DNA from: Embleya sp042956465
GTDB taxonomy: Bacteria; Actinomycetota; Actinomycetes; Streptomycetales; Streptomycetaceae
DNA: 64,000 nucleotides
NCBI RefSeq assembly: GCF_042956465.1
Contig: NZ_JBIBGL010000015.1
Location: 1 to 64,000, forward strand
Direction: 5' to 3'
Shown: positions 44,122 through 52,264 of the stretch, piece after piece
Numbering within the stretch: the stretch's first letter is position 1
How the letters are laid out: each line of letters begins with the position of its first letter
Notes under the pieces: model-generated
Seen by the model: the letters and a program-made list of their open reading frames with translations, nothing else
What the model was told of the DNA's origin: nothing
The model's database searches: none
Translations under genes and position numbers: made by a program

Positions 44122-44181
44122 TGGGGTTGGTCCGATGTGTACAAACCCCCCTCCCCCGGCCCGAAGCGGAGCGACGAGACC

Positions 44182-44835
44182 TTGCGAGTCCTGGTGACCG
44201 AGGACGAGGAACTGCTGGCCGACCTGGTCGCCCGAGGGCTGCGCCGGGCGGCGATCGCCGTGGACGTCGCGTACGACGGCGACAGCGCGCTGGAGCGGCT
44301 CGCGGTCAACGACTACGACGTACTGGTCCTCGACCGTGACCTGCCCGGCACCCACGGCGACGACGTCTGTCGGGCCGTCGTGGCCGGTCGGATGCGTACC
44401 CGGATCCTGATGCTGACCGCCGCCGGCACGGTCCCCGAGCGGGTTGCCGGGCTGCGCCTGGGCGCGGACGACTACCTGCCCAAGCCGTTCGAGTTCGCCG
44501 AGCTGTTGGCCCGCGTGCAGGCGCTGGGCCGGCGCGCCATGCCGGCCGTACCGCCGGTGCTGAGGAAACACGGCATCGTGCTGGACAACGCTCGGCGTCA
44601 GGTCACCCGGAACGGCGAGTACATCCGGCTCGCACACAAGGAGTTCGCGGTGCTCGCGACCCTGATGGCGGCCGACGGAACGGTGGTCAGTGCCGAGGAG
44701 TTGCTGGAGCGAGTGTGGGACGAAAACATCGATCCGTTTTCCAACACCGTGCGGGTGACCATGTCCAAACTGCGCGCCAAACTCGGCGACCCACAGGTCA
44801 TCCGCACCGTGCCCGGCTCGGGATACCTGATATGA
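44182..44835 (+). CDS. OmpR/PhoB-family response regulator
   Basis: This 217-residue regulator has a receiver domain with phospho-acceptor Asp51 (VLVLDRDLPG), acidic pair in TEDEE and Lys in LPKPFEF. A C-terminal winged helix (LAHKEFAVLATLMAADGTVV … NTVRVTMSKLRAKLG) completes it. TTG 44182 gives the family-typical start MRVLVTEDE; a longer GTG form from 44137 would add a Pro-rich tail without support. Its stop overlaps the ATG of the sensor kinase (ATGA). It is divergent from the MacB-like operon and probably controls it. Confidence 0.93.
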   Translation: MRVLVTEDEELLADLVARGLRRAAIAVDVAYDGDSALERLAVNDYDVLVLDRDLPGTHGDDVCRAVVAGRMRTRILMLTAAGTVPERVAGLRLGADDYLPKPFEFAELLARVQALGRRAMPAVPPVLRKHGIVLDNARRQVTRNGEYIRLAHKEFAVLATLMAADGTVVSAEELLERVWDENIDPFSNTVRVTMSKLRAKLGDPQVIRTVPGSGYLI

Positions 44836-46301
44836 GCGGCCTGCGGAGACCCGGCACGAGCGGCCTCGGGGCAGCAGCCGGAAAGAACCGCCGGAGGGCG
44901 GCAACCACCACGAGCGGCTCGACGACGACCGGTACGAGCCGCCTGGTCGCGGACGGGCGGCTGATCCTCCGGGCGCTGTTCCGTCGGCCGTCGGCGCGGG
45001 CCCGGCTGGCGCTGATGTACGGCGGCATGTCGCTCGTGGTCGGCACGGTGCTGCTGGGCATCGTGTACTGGTTCGTCGACCAGCGGTTGTCCCAGCAGTT
45101 GCCGGGGGCGATGGCCAGGACGTTCGCGGCGGATTCCACGTACGGCTACGACCAGACCCAGAGCACCACGGGCCAGGCCCAACCCGCCCAACCCTTGCCG
45201 GGTACGGCACTTGTCACCATGATCCCCGCCGACTCGATCCGTCGGGCCACCGTCGTCGGCCAGAACGTGACGATGAGTCAACTGCTGACCGTGCTCGGCG
45301 CGGCGCTGCTGCTCCTGGCCGCGGCATCGATCCTGGTCGGCTGGTGGATGTCCGGCCGGGTGTTGCGCCCGGTGCACGGAATCACCGCGACGGCGCGCCG
45401 GTTGTCCGAACACAACCTGCACGAGCGGATCGCGATGCCCGGGCCGGACGACGAACTCAAGCAACTCGCCGACACCTTCGACGGGATGCTCGATCGACTG
45501 GAGAAATCCTTCGACAGCCGGCGGTTGTTCGTCGCCAACGCCTCGCACGAATTGCGCACGCCGCTCACGATCCAACGCACGGCGATCGAGATCGGCCTGG
45601 CCGACCCGCACTCGCCGCAGGACGTCGTCGAGACGCGCGAACAACTGCTGGCGCTGAATCGGCGCACCGAGCGCCTGATCGACGGGCTGCTGAACCTGGC
45701 GGTGAGCGAGCGCGGCAACGTCCAGGCATCGCCGGTCGCGCTGGACGAGTTGACCGCCGACGTGCTCCGGCAGACCCGGCCCGCGGCCGAACAGGCCGGC
45801 ATCCGGATCGACGCGAATCTCGCCGGCAGCATGGTGTCCGGCGACCCACTGCTGCTGCGCCAACTGATCACCAACCTGGTCGAGAACGCGGTACGCCACA
45901 ACCACGCGGGCGGCTTCGTCACGGTCGGCGTCTCGGCCGGTTCCCTCCGCGTTCGCAACACCGGCCCGGTCATCCCCGCCGGCCGCATCCCCGAACTCTT
46001 CGAGCCCTTCCGCCGTTTCCGCCCCAACCGCACGGGCTCCGCCCAGGGCTCCGGCCTGGGGCTCTCCATTGTCCAAGCCATCGTGCACGCCCACGCGGCC
46101 CACATCACCACAACGGCCAACCGTCACGGCGGCCTCACCATAGCCATAGCGCTCCCCAAACCACCCCCCGCACCCCACGACCCGAACCAACGCCGAACAC
46201 CGGCCGAGCCCCGGGATCGAGCCCACCCGGCACTCGAGGCCACCCCAAAACAACCAACAGCCAACGCACGCCAGGGCCAAATCAGCCCGGCCGGCGCTTG
46301 A
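44832..46301 (+). CDS. Sensor histidine kinase
   Basis: This 489-residue kinase has TM1 (about 57-80) and an external loop of about 75 residues. TM2 (about 152-175), a HAMP region, and a HisKA domain with phospho-acceptor His239 (NASHELRTPL) follow. The HATPase domain has N-box LITNLVENAVRHN and G-box GSGLGLSIV. The last 45 residues or so (after GLTIAIALPKP) are low-complexity and read into the 64-bp repeat array. The TGA stop is supplied by the repeat unit GGCGCTTGAGG, so the tail is probably recent and non-functional. Translation is coupled to the response regulator. Confidence 0.93.
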   Translation: MSGLRRPGTSGLGAAAGKNRRRAATTTSGSTTTGTSRLVADGRLILRALFRRPSARARLALMYGGMSLVVGTVLLGIVYWFVDQRLSQQLPGAMARTFAADSTYGYDQTQSTTGQAQPAQPLPGTALVTMIPADSIRRATVVGQNVTMSQLLTVLGAALLLLAAASILVGWWMSGRVLRPVHGITATARRLSEHNLHERIAMPGPDDELKQLADTFDGMLDRLEKSFDSRRLFVANASHELRTPLTIQRTAIEIGLADPHSPQDVVETREQLLALNRRTERLIDGLLNLAVSERGNVQASPVALDELTADVLRQTRPAAEQAGIRIDANLAGSMVSGDPLLLRQLITNLVENAVRHNHAGGFVTVGVSAGSLRVRNTGPVIPAGRIPELFEPFRRFRPNRTGSAQGSGLGLSIVQAIVHAHAAHITTTANRHGGLTIAIALPKPPPAPHDPNQRRTPAEPRDRAHPALEATPKQPTANARQGQISPAGA

Positions 46302-46443
46302 GGCCGACCCAAAGCAACCAACAACCAACGCACGCCAACACCAAATCCAGCCCGGCCGGCGTTTGAGGCCACCTCGGCCGGAGGCCGGGTCCACATCAGC
46401 CCGGCCGGCGCTTGAGGCCAAGCCCGACCGGCGACTGAGGCCA
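46216..46443. repeat. Short tandem array of GGCCGGCGCTTGAGG-type intergenic repeats
   Basis: Four copies of a unit containing AGCCCGGCCGGCGCTTGAGG (one eroded as CACCCGGCACTCGAGG, one followed by a partial CGACCGGCGACTGAGG) lie about 50-64 bp apart. The first two share the spacer CAACCAACARCCAACGCACGCCA. The convergent histidine kinase and TetR genes both end inside the array. A related hairpin lies at 21665-21704. Units of this kind are scattered in Streptomyces genomes. It is not a CRISPR array, because spacers and repeats are both repeated. Confidence 0.85.
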
Positions 46444-47181
46444 GCACCCGTCGGCGACCCGCAACAACGCGTCGGCCACCCGGTCCGCGGCATCGCCCGT
46501 CCCCTCCGCCGCCCACCGCCGCATCGCCACCCGAACCGCAACGTTCGCCACACCCGCAGCCAGGTCCACCGCGAGCCCGTCCACCTCCACCGCCTCCGCC
46601 GCCCCCGCGCGCGCCGCGCCCACCCGCGCCGCGATCACCGGCCGCAACCGCTCCTCGCAGTCGTGGTGCACCCCCAACCACACCGCCCGCAATGCCGGAT
46701 GCCCGTCCGCGGTCCGCAGCACGACCCGCAATTGCGCGTCGTCCACCCCGTCCACCTCCCGCGCATGCCGCATCGCCGCGCGATAACTGGTGGTCATCGC
46801 CTCCAGCAGTCCGACCGCCGGATCACACGCCGCCAGCCGCTCCACCCAGTCCGCGATCCCGGCCGACAACACCGGCGCGACGGTCTCCTCCTTGCTCCGG
46901 AAGTAGCGGTAGAAGGTCCGCAGCGCCATTCCGGATGCCTCCGCGATGTCCTCCACGGTCGTCTCGTCGAACCCGCGCTCCGCGAACAACCGGATCGCCA
47001 CCCGCGACACCTCGGTCCGGGTATCGGCCTTCCGCCGCTCCGTCAACGATGGCCGCCCGACCCGAGCAGACCCCCCACGCCGAGCCACCCGATCCGAACC
47101 CACCGCATCCGAAGCCACCGAATCCACCGGACCCACCGGGTCCGAGCCGACCGAATCCGAACCGACCGCAGCAGCATCCAT
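46396..47181 (-). CDS. TetR-family transcriptional regulator
   Basis: This 261-residue protein has a low-complexity Ser/Asp/Val N-terminus of about 45 residues, then a TetR HTH (VSRVAIRLFAERGFDETTVE … MALRTFYRYFRSKEE). A C-terminal ligand domain follows. The last residues (SPVGLGLKRRPG) and the TGA stop are encoded by the repeat array. ATG 47181 is the first in frame; a shorter form from the GTG just before GRPSLTERRK is possible. It is divergent from an SDR dehydrogenase that it probably represses through the palindrome at 47219. Confidence 0.88.
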   Translation of the reverse strand: MDAAAVGSDSVGSDPVGPVDSVASDAVGSDRVARRGGSARVGRPSLTERRKADTRTEVSRVAIRLFAERGFDETTVEDIAEASGMALRTFYRYFRSKEETVAPVLSAGIADWVERLAACDPAVGLLEAMTTSYRAAMRHAREVDGVDDAQLRVVLRTADGHPALRAVWLGVHHDCEERLRPVIAARVGAARAGAAEAVEVDGLAVDLAAGVANVAVRVAMRRWAAEGTGDAADRVADALLRVADGCWPQSPVGLGLKRRPG

Positions 47182-47218
47182 CAGCCCAGTCTAATGACCC
47201 TCGAGGAATTAATGGCAC

Positions 47219-47230
47219 AACGTGCACGTT
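47219..47230. promoter_or_regulatory. Candidate TetR operator
   Basis: AACGTGCACGTT is a perfect 12-bp palindrome between the divergent TetR and SDR genes, 61 bp before the SDR start. Confidence 0.55.
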
Positions 47231-47290
47231 AGGCGTAGCGTGCAAGGACGGGAACGACCCCGACCCACCCGCCCGGAAAGAAGGACGCAC

Positions 47291-48082
47291 ATGAACCGCT
47301 TCGACACCCGCCGCATCCTGGTCACCGGCGCCGGCTCCGGCATCGGCCAGGCGACGGCCCTACGGCTGCTCCGCGAAGGCGGCCGGGTCGTCGCGGCCGA
47401 CGTGGTCCCCGACGGCCTCGCCGGCACCCGCGACCTCGCCACGCAGGAAGGCACCGCCGAGCGCCTCACCACCCTCGTGGTCGACATCGCCGACGAGACC
47501 TCCGTAGCCGAAGGCGTCCGTACCGCCGTCACCGAACTCGGCGGCCTCGACGTGCTGGTCAACGCCGCCGGCATCCTGCGCGCCGAGCACACCCACCTGA
47601 CCTCGCTCGACATGTGGAACCGGATCATCACGGTCAACCTCACCGGCACGTTCCTGGTGACGCGCGAGGCGCTGCCCGCCCTCCTGGCCACCGGCAACGG
47701 CGTCGTCGTCAACTTCAGCTCGACCTCGGCGGCCTTCGCGCACCCGTACATGGCGGCCTACGCAGCGAGCAAGGGCGGCATCCAGTCCTTCACGCACGCC
47801 CTCGCCCTGGAATACGGCAAGCAGGGTCTGCGCGCCGTCAACGTCGCCCCGGGTAGCATCAAGTCCGGTATCACCGACGCGACTTCGGGTTACCTCCCGG
47901 CGGACACCGACTGGGAGCTGTTCGCCAAGCTCTCCCCCATCCTGGCCACCGACCTCGAATCCGGCGGCGCCCCGATGGCCGGTCCTGACGCCATCGCCGG
48001 CGTCATCGCCATGCTCGCCTCCGACGACGGCGCCTTCATCACCGGCACCGAAATCCGGGTGGACGGCGGCACACACGCCTGA
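47291..48082 (+). CDS. Classical short-chain dehydrogenase/reductase
   Basis: This 263-residue SDR has the TGAGSGIG cofactor loop, an NAAG motif in LVNAAGIL, Ser in NFSSTS and the catalytic YAASK. Asp in the ADVVPDG segment after strand 2 favours NAD(H). The sequence resembles broad alcohol/ketone dehydrogenases such as the FabG-like group; the substrate is unknown. ATG 47291 has GAAGGA 6 bases upstream. It is divergent from a TetR regulator. Confidence 0.92.
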   Translation: MNRFDTRRILVTGAGSGIGQATALRLLREGGRVVAADVVPDGLAGTRDLATQEGTAERLTTLVVDIADETSVAEGVRTAVTELGGLDVLVNAAGILRAEHTHLTSLDMWNRIITVNLTGTFLVTREALPALLATGNGVVVNFSSTSAAFAHPYMAAYAASKGGIQSFTHALALEYGKQGLRAVNVAPGSIKSGITDATSGYLPADTDWELFAKLSPILATDLESGGAPMAGPDAIAGVIAMLASDDGAFITGTEIRVDGGTHA

Positions 48083-48084
48083 CG

Positions 48085-48124
48085 GCCCCCGGGTACGCGC
48101 GCTCACCCACCGCGTACCCGGGCC
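48085..48124. terminator. Bidirectional hairpin after the SDR gene
   Basis: CCCGGGTACGCG (48088-48099) pairs with CGCGTACCCGGG (48111-48122) across an 11-base loop, between convergent genes. Confidence 0.75.
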
Positions 48125-48157
48125 ACACACCCCATGAGCCCACGACGCCAGGGCCCG

Positions 48158-48715
48158 TCAACCGTCCGCGCCCACCCGCCGGGCGAGAGGCGCAGGCAGC
48201 GGATACGGCTTCTCCGCCGGCAACAACCGCTGTGCCTGTGCCGCGCGGCCGTCCTTGAGCAGCCCGGCCACCCGCCGCACCAGCGGCGTCAGGTCGGTGA
48301 TGCCGACGATCCACTCGTCGTTGAAGGTGCGAATCAGCTCGCGCCCGATCCCGACCTGGATGCTGTAGTGGTTCAACGCCGCGCCACGCAGGGACCGTTC
48401 CGGATCCCACTGCACGTGCACCGCCGCGCCCGCCACCGATCCCTCGGTCGACACCGCCCGGCCGAGCGCGTGCTCGAACCCCGACCGGCTGATCCGCACG
48501 GCCAACACCCGTTCCTGGCCCGCCTTCCGGCCCCAATCGCTGCGGTGCATCAGCCAGCGGAACGACGGCTTGACCCACGTCATCCGCCCGAACGAGAACG
48601 GCGCCACGAACCGCCCCTCCCGCAACGCCGGTTCGGCGATGGCCGGCGCATACGCCTGGTACACCACCAACGACGTGGCGTCGAAATCGGCCCGCACCTG
48701 CCGCGACATCACCAT
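48158..48715 (-). CDS. DUF4291 family protein
   Basis: This 185-residue protein matches the pattern of DUF4291: SLVVYQAYAPAIAEPALREG near the start, then RMTWVKPSFRWLMHRSDWG, ERVLAVRISRSGFEHAL and SIQVGIGRELI. The biochemical function of this family is not known; it is soluble and common in actinomycetes and other bacteria. ATG 48715 and ATG 48709 are both possible, and neither has a strong ribosome site. It is followed by no co-directional partner before the convergent SDR. Confidence 0.85.
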   Translation of the reverse strand: MVMSRQVRADFDATSLVVYQAYAPAIAEPALREGRFVAPFSFGRMTWVKPSFRWLMHRSDWGRKAGQERVLAVRISRSGFEHALGRAVSTEGSVAGAAVHVQWDPERSLRGAALNHYSIQVGIGRELIRTFNDEWIVGITDLTPLVRRVAGLLKDGRAAQAQRLLPAEKPYPLPAPLARRVGADG

Positions 48716-48811
48716 GCCGCGTCACGCTGCCAGGCCCCCGACCTCCGAGCCACGCATTTTCCGCGCCGCCCTCGGGCCGAACCCGGCGGCGGCCCGGATG
48801 TCGGGCGGCGC

Positions 48812-49153
48812 TCAGGTGCCGACGTATTCGAAGACCGCGCCGTCCGGGTGCCGCAGGACCGCGCGGCGGCCGTTCGGCGTGGGCGTCGGCGGGGCGATCG
48901 AGGTGGCGCCGTGGGCGGTCGGATCGGCGATCGTCGCGTCCAGGTCCTCGACGCCGAGGGTGGCGGCCACCGAGGCGAAGCGGGCCGCCGGCTCGTCCGG
49001 GCCGGTGAACACCAGGAACGGGCCGATGGCCGCCAACTCCAGCCCGGCAAAGGCGAATCGATTCGCCGATTCGCCGCTCAGTCGCTCGTAGAACACGATC
49101 GCCGCGTCCAGGTCGGGCACATGTCGACGCACTGTCACCGATGTGATCGTCAT
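48812..49153 (-). CDS. Glyoxalase/bleomycin-resistance-fold (VOC) protein
   Basis: This 113-residue single VOC domain opens with ITSVTVRRHVPDLDAAIVFY, has a middle helix (VEDLDATIADPTAHGATSIA) and closes with AVLRHPDGAVFEYVG. The usual metal-binding His/Glu positions are only partly evident, so it may be a binding protein instead of an enzyme. ATG 49153 has GGAAG 9 bases upstream. Neighbours give no clue to a substrate. Confidence 0.85.
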   Translation of the reverse strand: MTITSVTVRRHVPDLDAAIVFYERLSGESANRFAFAGLELAAIGPFLVFTGPDEPAARFASVAATLGVEDLDATIADPTAHGATSIAPPTPTPNGRRAVLRHPDGAVFEYVGT

Positions 49154-49223
49154 GCGCACAGTCTTCCGCACCGGGCCGGACCTCCCCCGCGGGCCCCCGC
49201 CCCGCCCCGCCCCACTCCGCACC

Positions 49224-49610
49224 TCAGCGCAGTACGCCGCGCTCCGCCCGCATGTGCGGCGCCACCAGGTTGCGCGGCCGGTTGAACAGGATCACCGTCG
49301 CCTCGATCACCGCGACGGCCAGCAGGACCACGATCGCGACCATCGACAGGTAGCCCCAGAACGCCGCCGGGTTCTCGTCCTCCGCCGCGAACCACGGCGA
49401 TACCGCGATCACGATGGACAGGCACCACATCTGGATCGCCACCAGCGCCATCGCCCGCACCAGCCCGCGCCGAGCCGGGTCACTCAGCGGCAACGCGCGG
49501 AACGCCGACACGATGTCGTCGGCCACGCGCGCACTTCGCCAGATGTCGCTGGTGCGGTTCGTCAGACCCACCGAGGACATGAACGCGAAATAGGACAACC
49601 ACAACCGCAT
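49224..49610 (-). CDS. Small membrane protein with two TM segments, unknown function
   Basis: This 128-residue protein has a soluble N-terminal half (SDIWRSARVADDIVSAFRAL) and two hydrophobic helices (about 54-76 and 88-111). ATG 49610 is supported by GGGGTGGG 5 bases upstream. It is followed by the VOC gene 70 bp downstream in the same direction and may share its transcript. I do not recognise the family. The 311-bp stretch 49611-49921 upstream holds no supported gene. Confidence 0.65.
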   Translation of the reverse strand: MRLWLSYFAFMSSVGLTNRTSDIWRSARVADDIVSAFRALPLSDPARRGLVRAMALVAIQMWCLSIVIAVSPWFAAEDENPAAFWGYLSMVAIVVLLAVAVIEATVILFNRPRNLVAPHMRAERGVLR

Positions 49611-49921
49611 GCGTACCCACCCCGTCCCCCAACGACCCGACCCGTGGCTCCGTGTCACACGTGTCACCGGCCATTCTCGCGCAGCGCCCTCCGGCTCGGT
49701 ACAGCGGCTCGGAACAACGCGACCGCGACGTGTGCCGGTGGACGTGACGAACAACGCGCCGAGCCTCTCGGAACTGCGCGCGCCCACCATTGGATCCCCC
49801 GGGCACCGCACGCCCCCACCTGCCGGCGGCGCACGACGCGTACCGCGCGGGCGGGCCGGCGTGGCGACCACCGGAAACAGGGTCGAGCCGGGAGGCCCCA
49901 CCCGGAGGCGGTCCGGGTCGG

Positions 49922-50128
49922 CTACTCGATGACGGGGTTGCGCTGCTCCCGCTCCTCGATCGTGCGTCGGTGGTCCTCGACGTTGCCGGTCAGCGCCTCG
50001 GTGCGGTGGCCGCGGGCGATGTAGTCGAGCACGATCGCCTCGATCGCGTCCTGGGCGTTGCGCACGCCGGACAGGACCATGACCTCGATCACGACGTTCG
50101 CGTCCAGACTGATGTTGACCTTGGCCAT
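49922..50128 (-). CDS. Orphan VapB-like antitoxin
   Basis: This 68-residue protein resembles VapB antitoxins. A short beta strand (KVNISLDANVVIEVM) is followed by two helices (VRNAQDAIEAIVLDYIARG), a ribbon-helix-helix start, and a charged tail (EDHRRTIEEREQRN) that would wrap a toxin. ATG 50128 has AGGGAG 6 bases upstream, the strongest evidence that it is real. The expected PIN-domain toxin is absent downstream (49611-49921 is empty) and upstream. It may be a lone regulator or a remnant of a vapBC pair. Confidence 0.75.
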   Translation of the reverse strand: MAKVNISLDANVVIEVMVLSGVRNAQDAIEAIVLDYIARGHRTEALTGNVEDHRRTIEEREQRNPVIE

Positions 50129-50382
50129 CGACGACTCCCTCGACTCGACCCGCTCCGTCCGAACCCACGCCCGCCGGCGCAAGATCCGCGCACCGGTCCG
50201 CGGACGGGGCCGCAGACGGGTCCGCACACCGAGCCGGTGACGCGCCCGGATCCACGCACCCGACCGCCCGCCCCCGGCGACCGCACACGTGTCACCCGCG
50301 CGAGGGGACTCTATCGGCCGTTGGAGGGGTTGGCCGTGCCGGCGCGACTGAATCGACCCGCCGAGGTCCATGCACCCGGCAT

Positions 50383-50396
50383 GTGCGCTTGCGCAC
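50383..50396. promoter_or_regulatory. GTGCGC-TT-GCGCAC inverted repeat before the ABC importer operon
   Basis: A perfect 6-bp-arm inverted repeat lies about 40 bp before the GTG start of the ATPase gene and could be an operator. The rest of 50129-50433 shows no gene. Confidence 0.4.
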
Positions 50397-50433
50397 GGTC
50401 CCTGCCCCCGCGTCGAAGGCGAGTCGGATACCT

Positions 50434-51180
50434 GTGACCTCGGAAGACCCACTCGTCGTCCTCTCCGGCGTGAACAAGCACTTCGGGTCGCTGCACGTAC
50501 TGCGCGACATCGACCTGACGGTGTCCCGCAACGAGGTGGTCGTCCTGATCGGCCCCTCGGGCTCCGGCAAGTCGACGCTGTGTCGCACGATCAACCGGTT
50601 GGAGACGATCGACTCCGGCAGCATCACCATCGACGGCCGGCCGCTGCCCGCCGAGGGTCGTGGACTGGCCCGGCTGCGCTCCGAGGTCGGCATGGTGTTC
50701 CAGTCCTTCAACCTGTTCGCGCACAAGACCGTGCTGGACAACCTGACCCTGGCCCAGATCAAGGTACGCAAGCGCAGCAAGGCCGAGGCGGAGAAGAGGG
50801 CCCGCGAACTCCTGGACCGGGTCGGCCTCGCCGACCAGGCGCCCAAGTATCCGGCGCAGCTCTCCGGCGGTCAGCAGCAACGGGTCGCCATCGCCCGGTC
50901 GTTGGCGATGGACCCCAAGGTGATGTTGTTCGACGAGCCGACCTCCGCGCTCGACCCGGAGATGATCAACGAGGTCCTGGAGGTCATGCGCACGCTCGCG
51001 GTCGAGGGCATGACGATGGTCGTGGTCACGCACGAGATGGGCTTCGCCCGCTCGGCGGCCAATCGTGTGGTGTTCATGGCGGACGGCCGAATCATGGAGT
51101 CGCGCAGACCCGAGGATTTCTTCGACCACCCGGAGACCGACCGGGCCAAGGACTTCCTGTCCAAGATCCTCAAGCACTGA
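50434..51180 (+). CDS. Polar amino acid (glutamate-type) ABC transporter ATPase
   Basis: This 248-residue ATPase has Walker A GPSGSGKST, Q-loop VFQSFNLFAHKT, signature LSGGQQQR, Walker B VMLFDEPTSALDPE and switch His in VVVTHEMGFAR. These are typical of the GluA/GlnQ subfamily. GTG 50434 aligns with family starts; a GTG at 50383 would add 17 residues. It is the first gene of a four-gene importer operon with the binding protein 13 bp downstream. Confidence 0.95.
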   Translation: MTSEDPLVVLSGVNKHFGSLHVLRDIDLTVSRNEVVVLIGPSGSGKSTLCRTINRLETIDSGSITIDGRPLPAEGRGLARLRSEVGMVFQSFNLFAHKTVLDNLTLAQIKVRKRSKAEAEKRARELLDRVGLADQAPKYPAQLSGGQQQRVAIARSLAMDPKVMLFDEPTSALDPEMINEVLEVMRTLAVEGMTMVVVTHEMGFARSAANRVVFMADGRIMESRRPEDFFDHPETDRAKDFLSKILKH

Positions 51181-51193
51181 CGGGGGATCGGAC

Positions 51194-52249
51194 ATGCGCA
51201 CCCGAAACCGGACCGAAACCCGTACCCGAACCCGCAGCCGAAACCGCAGCCGAAACCGCAGCGGCACCGGCGCCCACACCGCCGCCCTCCGAAACACGGC
51301 CGGAGGAAACACGTCCCGAAAAAGCGCGTTCCGAGGAAACACGCTACGAGGCGACTCGCCCCGGCCCGCAGCCCTGCTCGCCCTCCTCCTCGCCGCCCTG
51401 CTGCTGGCCGCGTGCGGCAAGTCCGGCACTCCCCCGCCCAAGGGCCCCAAGGCCAAGGACCTGCCGTCCTATCAGGTGGCCACCGATGTCGACATCGACT
51501 CGCCCACCTTCCGCTCGGCCAAGTCGCGCGGGCGACTGGTCGTCGGCACCAAGGCCGACCAGCCCTATGTCGCCCAGCAGGATCCGGCGACCGGCTACTA
51601 CTCGGGTTTCGACGTCGAGATCGCCAAGATGATGGCCGCCTCCCTGGGCTTCCCGGCGGACCGGATCGAGTTCAAGACGATCACCTCCGCCAACCGCGAG
51701 ACGTCCTTGCAGAACGGCGAAGTCGACTACTACGTCGGGACCTACACGATCAACGACAACCGCAAGAAGCTGGTCGGCTTCGCCGGCCCCTACTACATGG
51801 CCGGTCAGGCGCTGCTGGTCCGCAAGAACGACAAGGACATCAACGGGCCGCAGGACCTGGCCGGCAAGAAGGTCTGCTCGGTCGCCGGGTCCACCCCGTA
51901 CCAGCGCCTGGTCGCCGACTACCCCAAGGCCACCGCCGTGGCCTACGACAGCTATTCGGTCTGCGTGGACAACCTGATCAGTCTTCAGGTCGACGCCGTC
52001 ACCACCGACGACACCATCCTCAAGGGCTACGCCGCCAAGGTGCCCGACCAACTCCGGCTCGCCGGGGAACCGTTCTCGAAGGAGCCGTACGGAATCGGGG
52101 TGCCGCGCGGGGACCGCAACTTCCGCCTCGCGCTCGACGACGCGATCGTCGCGCACGAACAGAACGGCGACTGGAAGCGCGCCTACGACTCGACCCTCGG
52201 CCTCTCCGGCGTGCCGGCTCCCCAGCCGCCGCCGGTGGACCGGTACTAG
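51194..52249 (+). CDS. Amino acid ABC transporter substrate-binding lipoprotein with Arg-rich N-terminus
   Basis: This 351-residue binding protein has a family 3 (SBP_bac_3) domain: GRLVVGTKADQPYVAQ, YYSGFDVEIAKMMAASLG and AGKKVCSVAGSTPYQRL. Two cysteines (GKKVCSV and SYSVCVDN) may form a disulfide as in GluB proteins. The lipobox is LLAAC. It is preceded by about 55 unusual residues rich in Arg, Asn and Thr, encoded by CCGAAACCG-like DNA repeats (51200-51265). No other start codon exists in frame before the hydrophobic core, so this extension appears genuine. ATG 51194 has GGGGGA 6 bases upstream. The ligand is probably glutamate or a related polar amino acid. Confidence 0.92.
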   Translation: MRTRNRTETRTRTRSRNRSRNRSGTGAHTAALRNTAGGNTSRKSAFRGNTLRGDSPRPAALLALLLAALLLAACGKSGTPPPKGPKAKDLPSYQVATDVDIDSPTFRSAKSRGRLVVGTKADQPYVAQQDPATGYYSGFDVEIAKMMAASLGFPADRIEFKTITSANRETSLQNGEVDYYVGTYTINDNRKKLVGFAGPYYMAGQALLVRKNDKDINGPQDLAGKKVCSVAGSTPYQRLVADYPKATAVAYDSYSVCVDNLISLQVDAVTTDDTILKGYAAKVPDQLRLAGEPFSKEPYGIGVPRGDRNFRLALDDAIVAHEQNGDWKRAYDSTLGLSGVPAPQPPPVDRY

Positions 52250-52264
52250 CGGAGGGCGTCGACG

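Noticed and set aside
46216..46443. CRISPR array
   Set aside because: Only about four degenerate units, the spacers are themselves repeated, and no cas genes are nearby.
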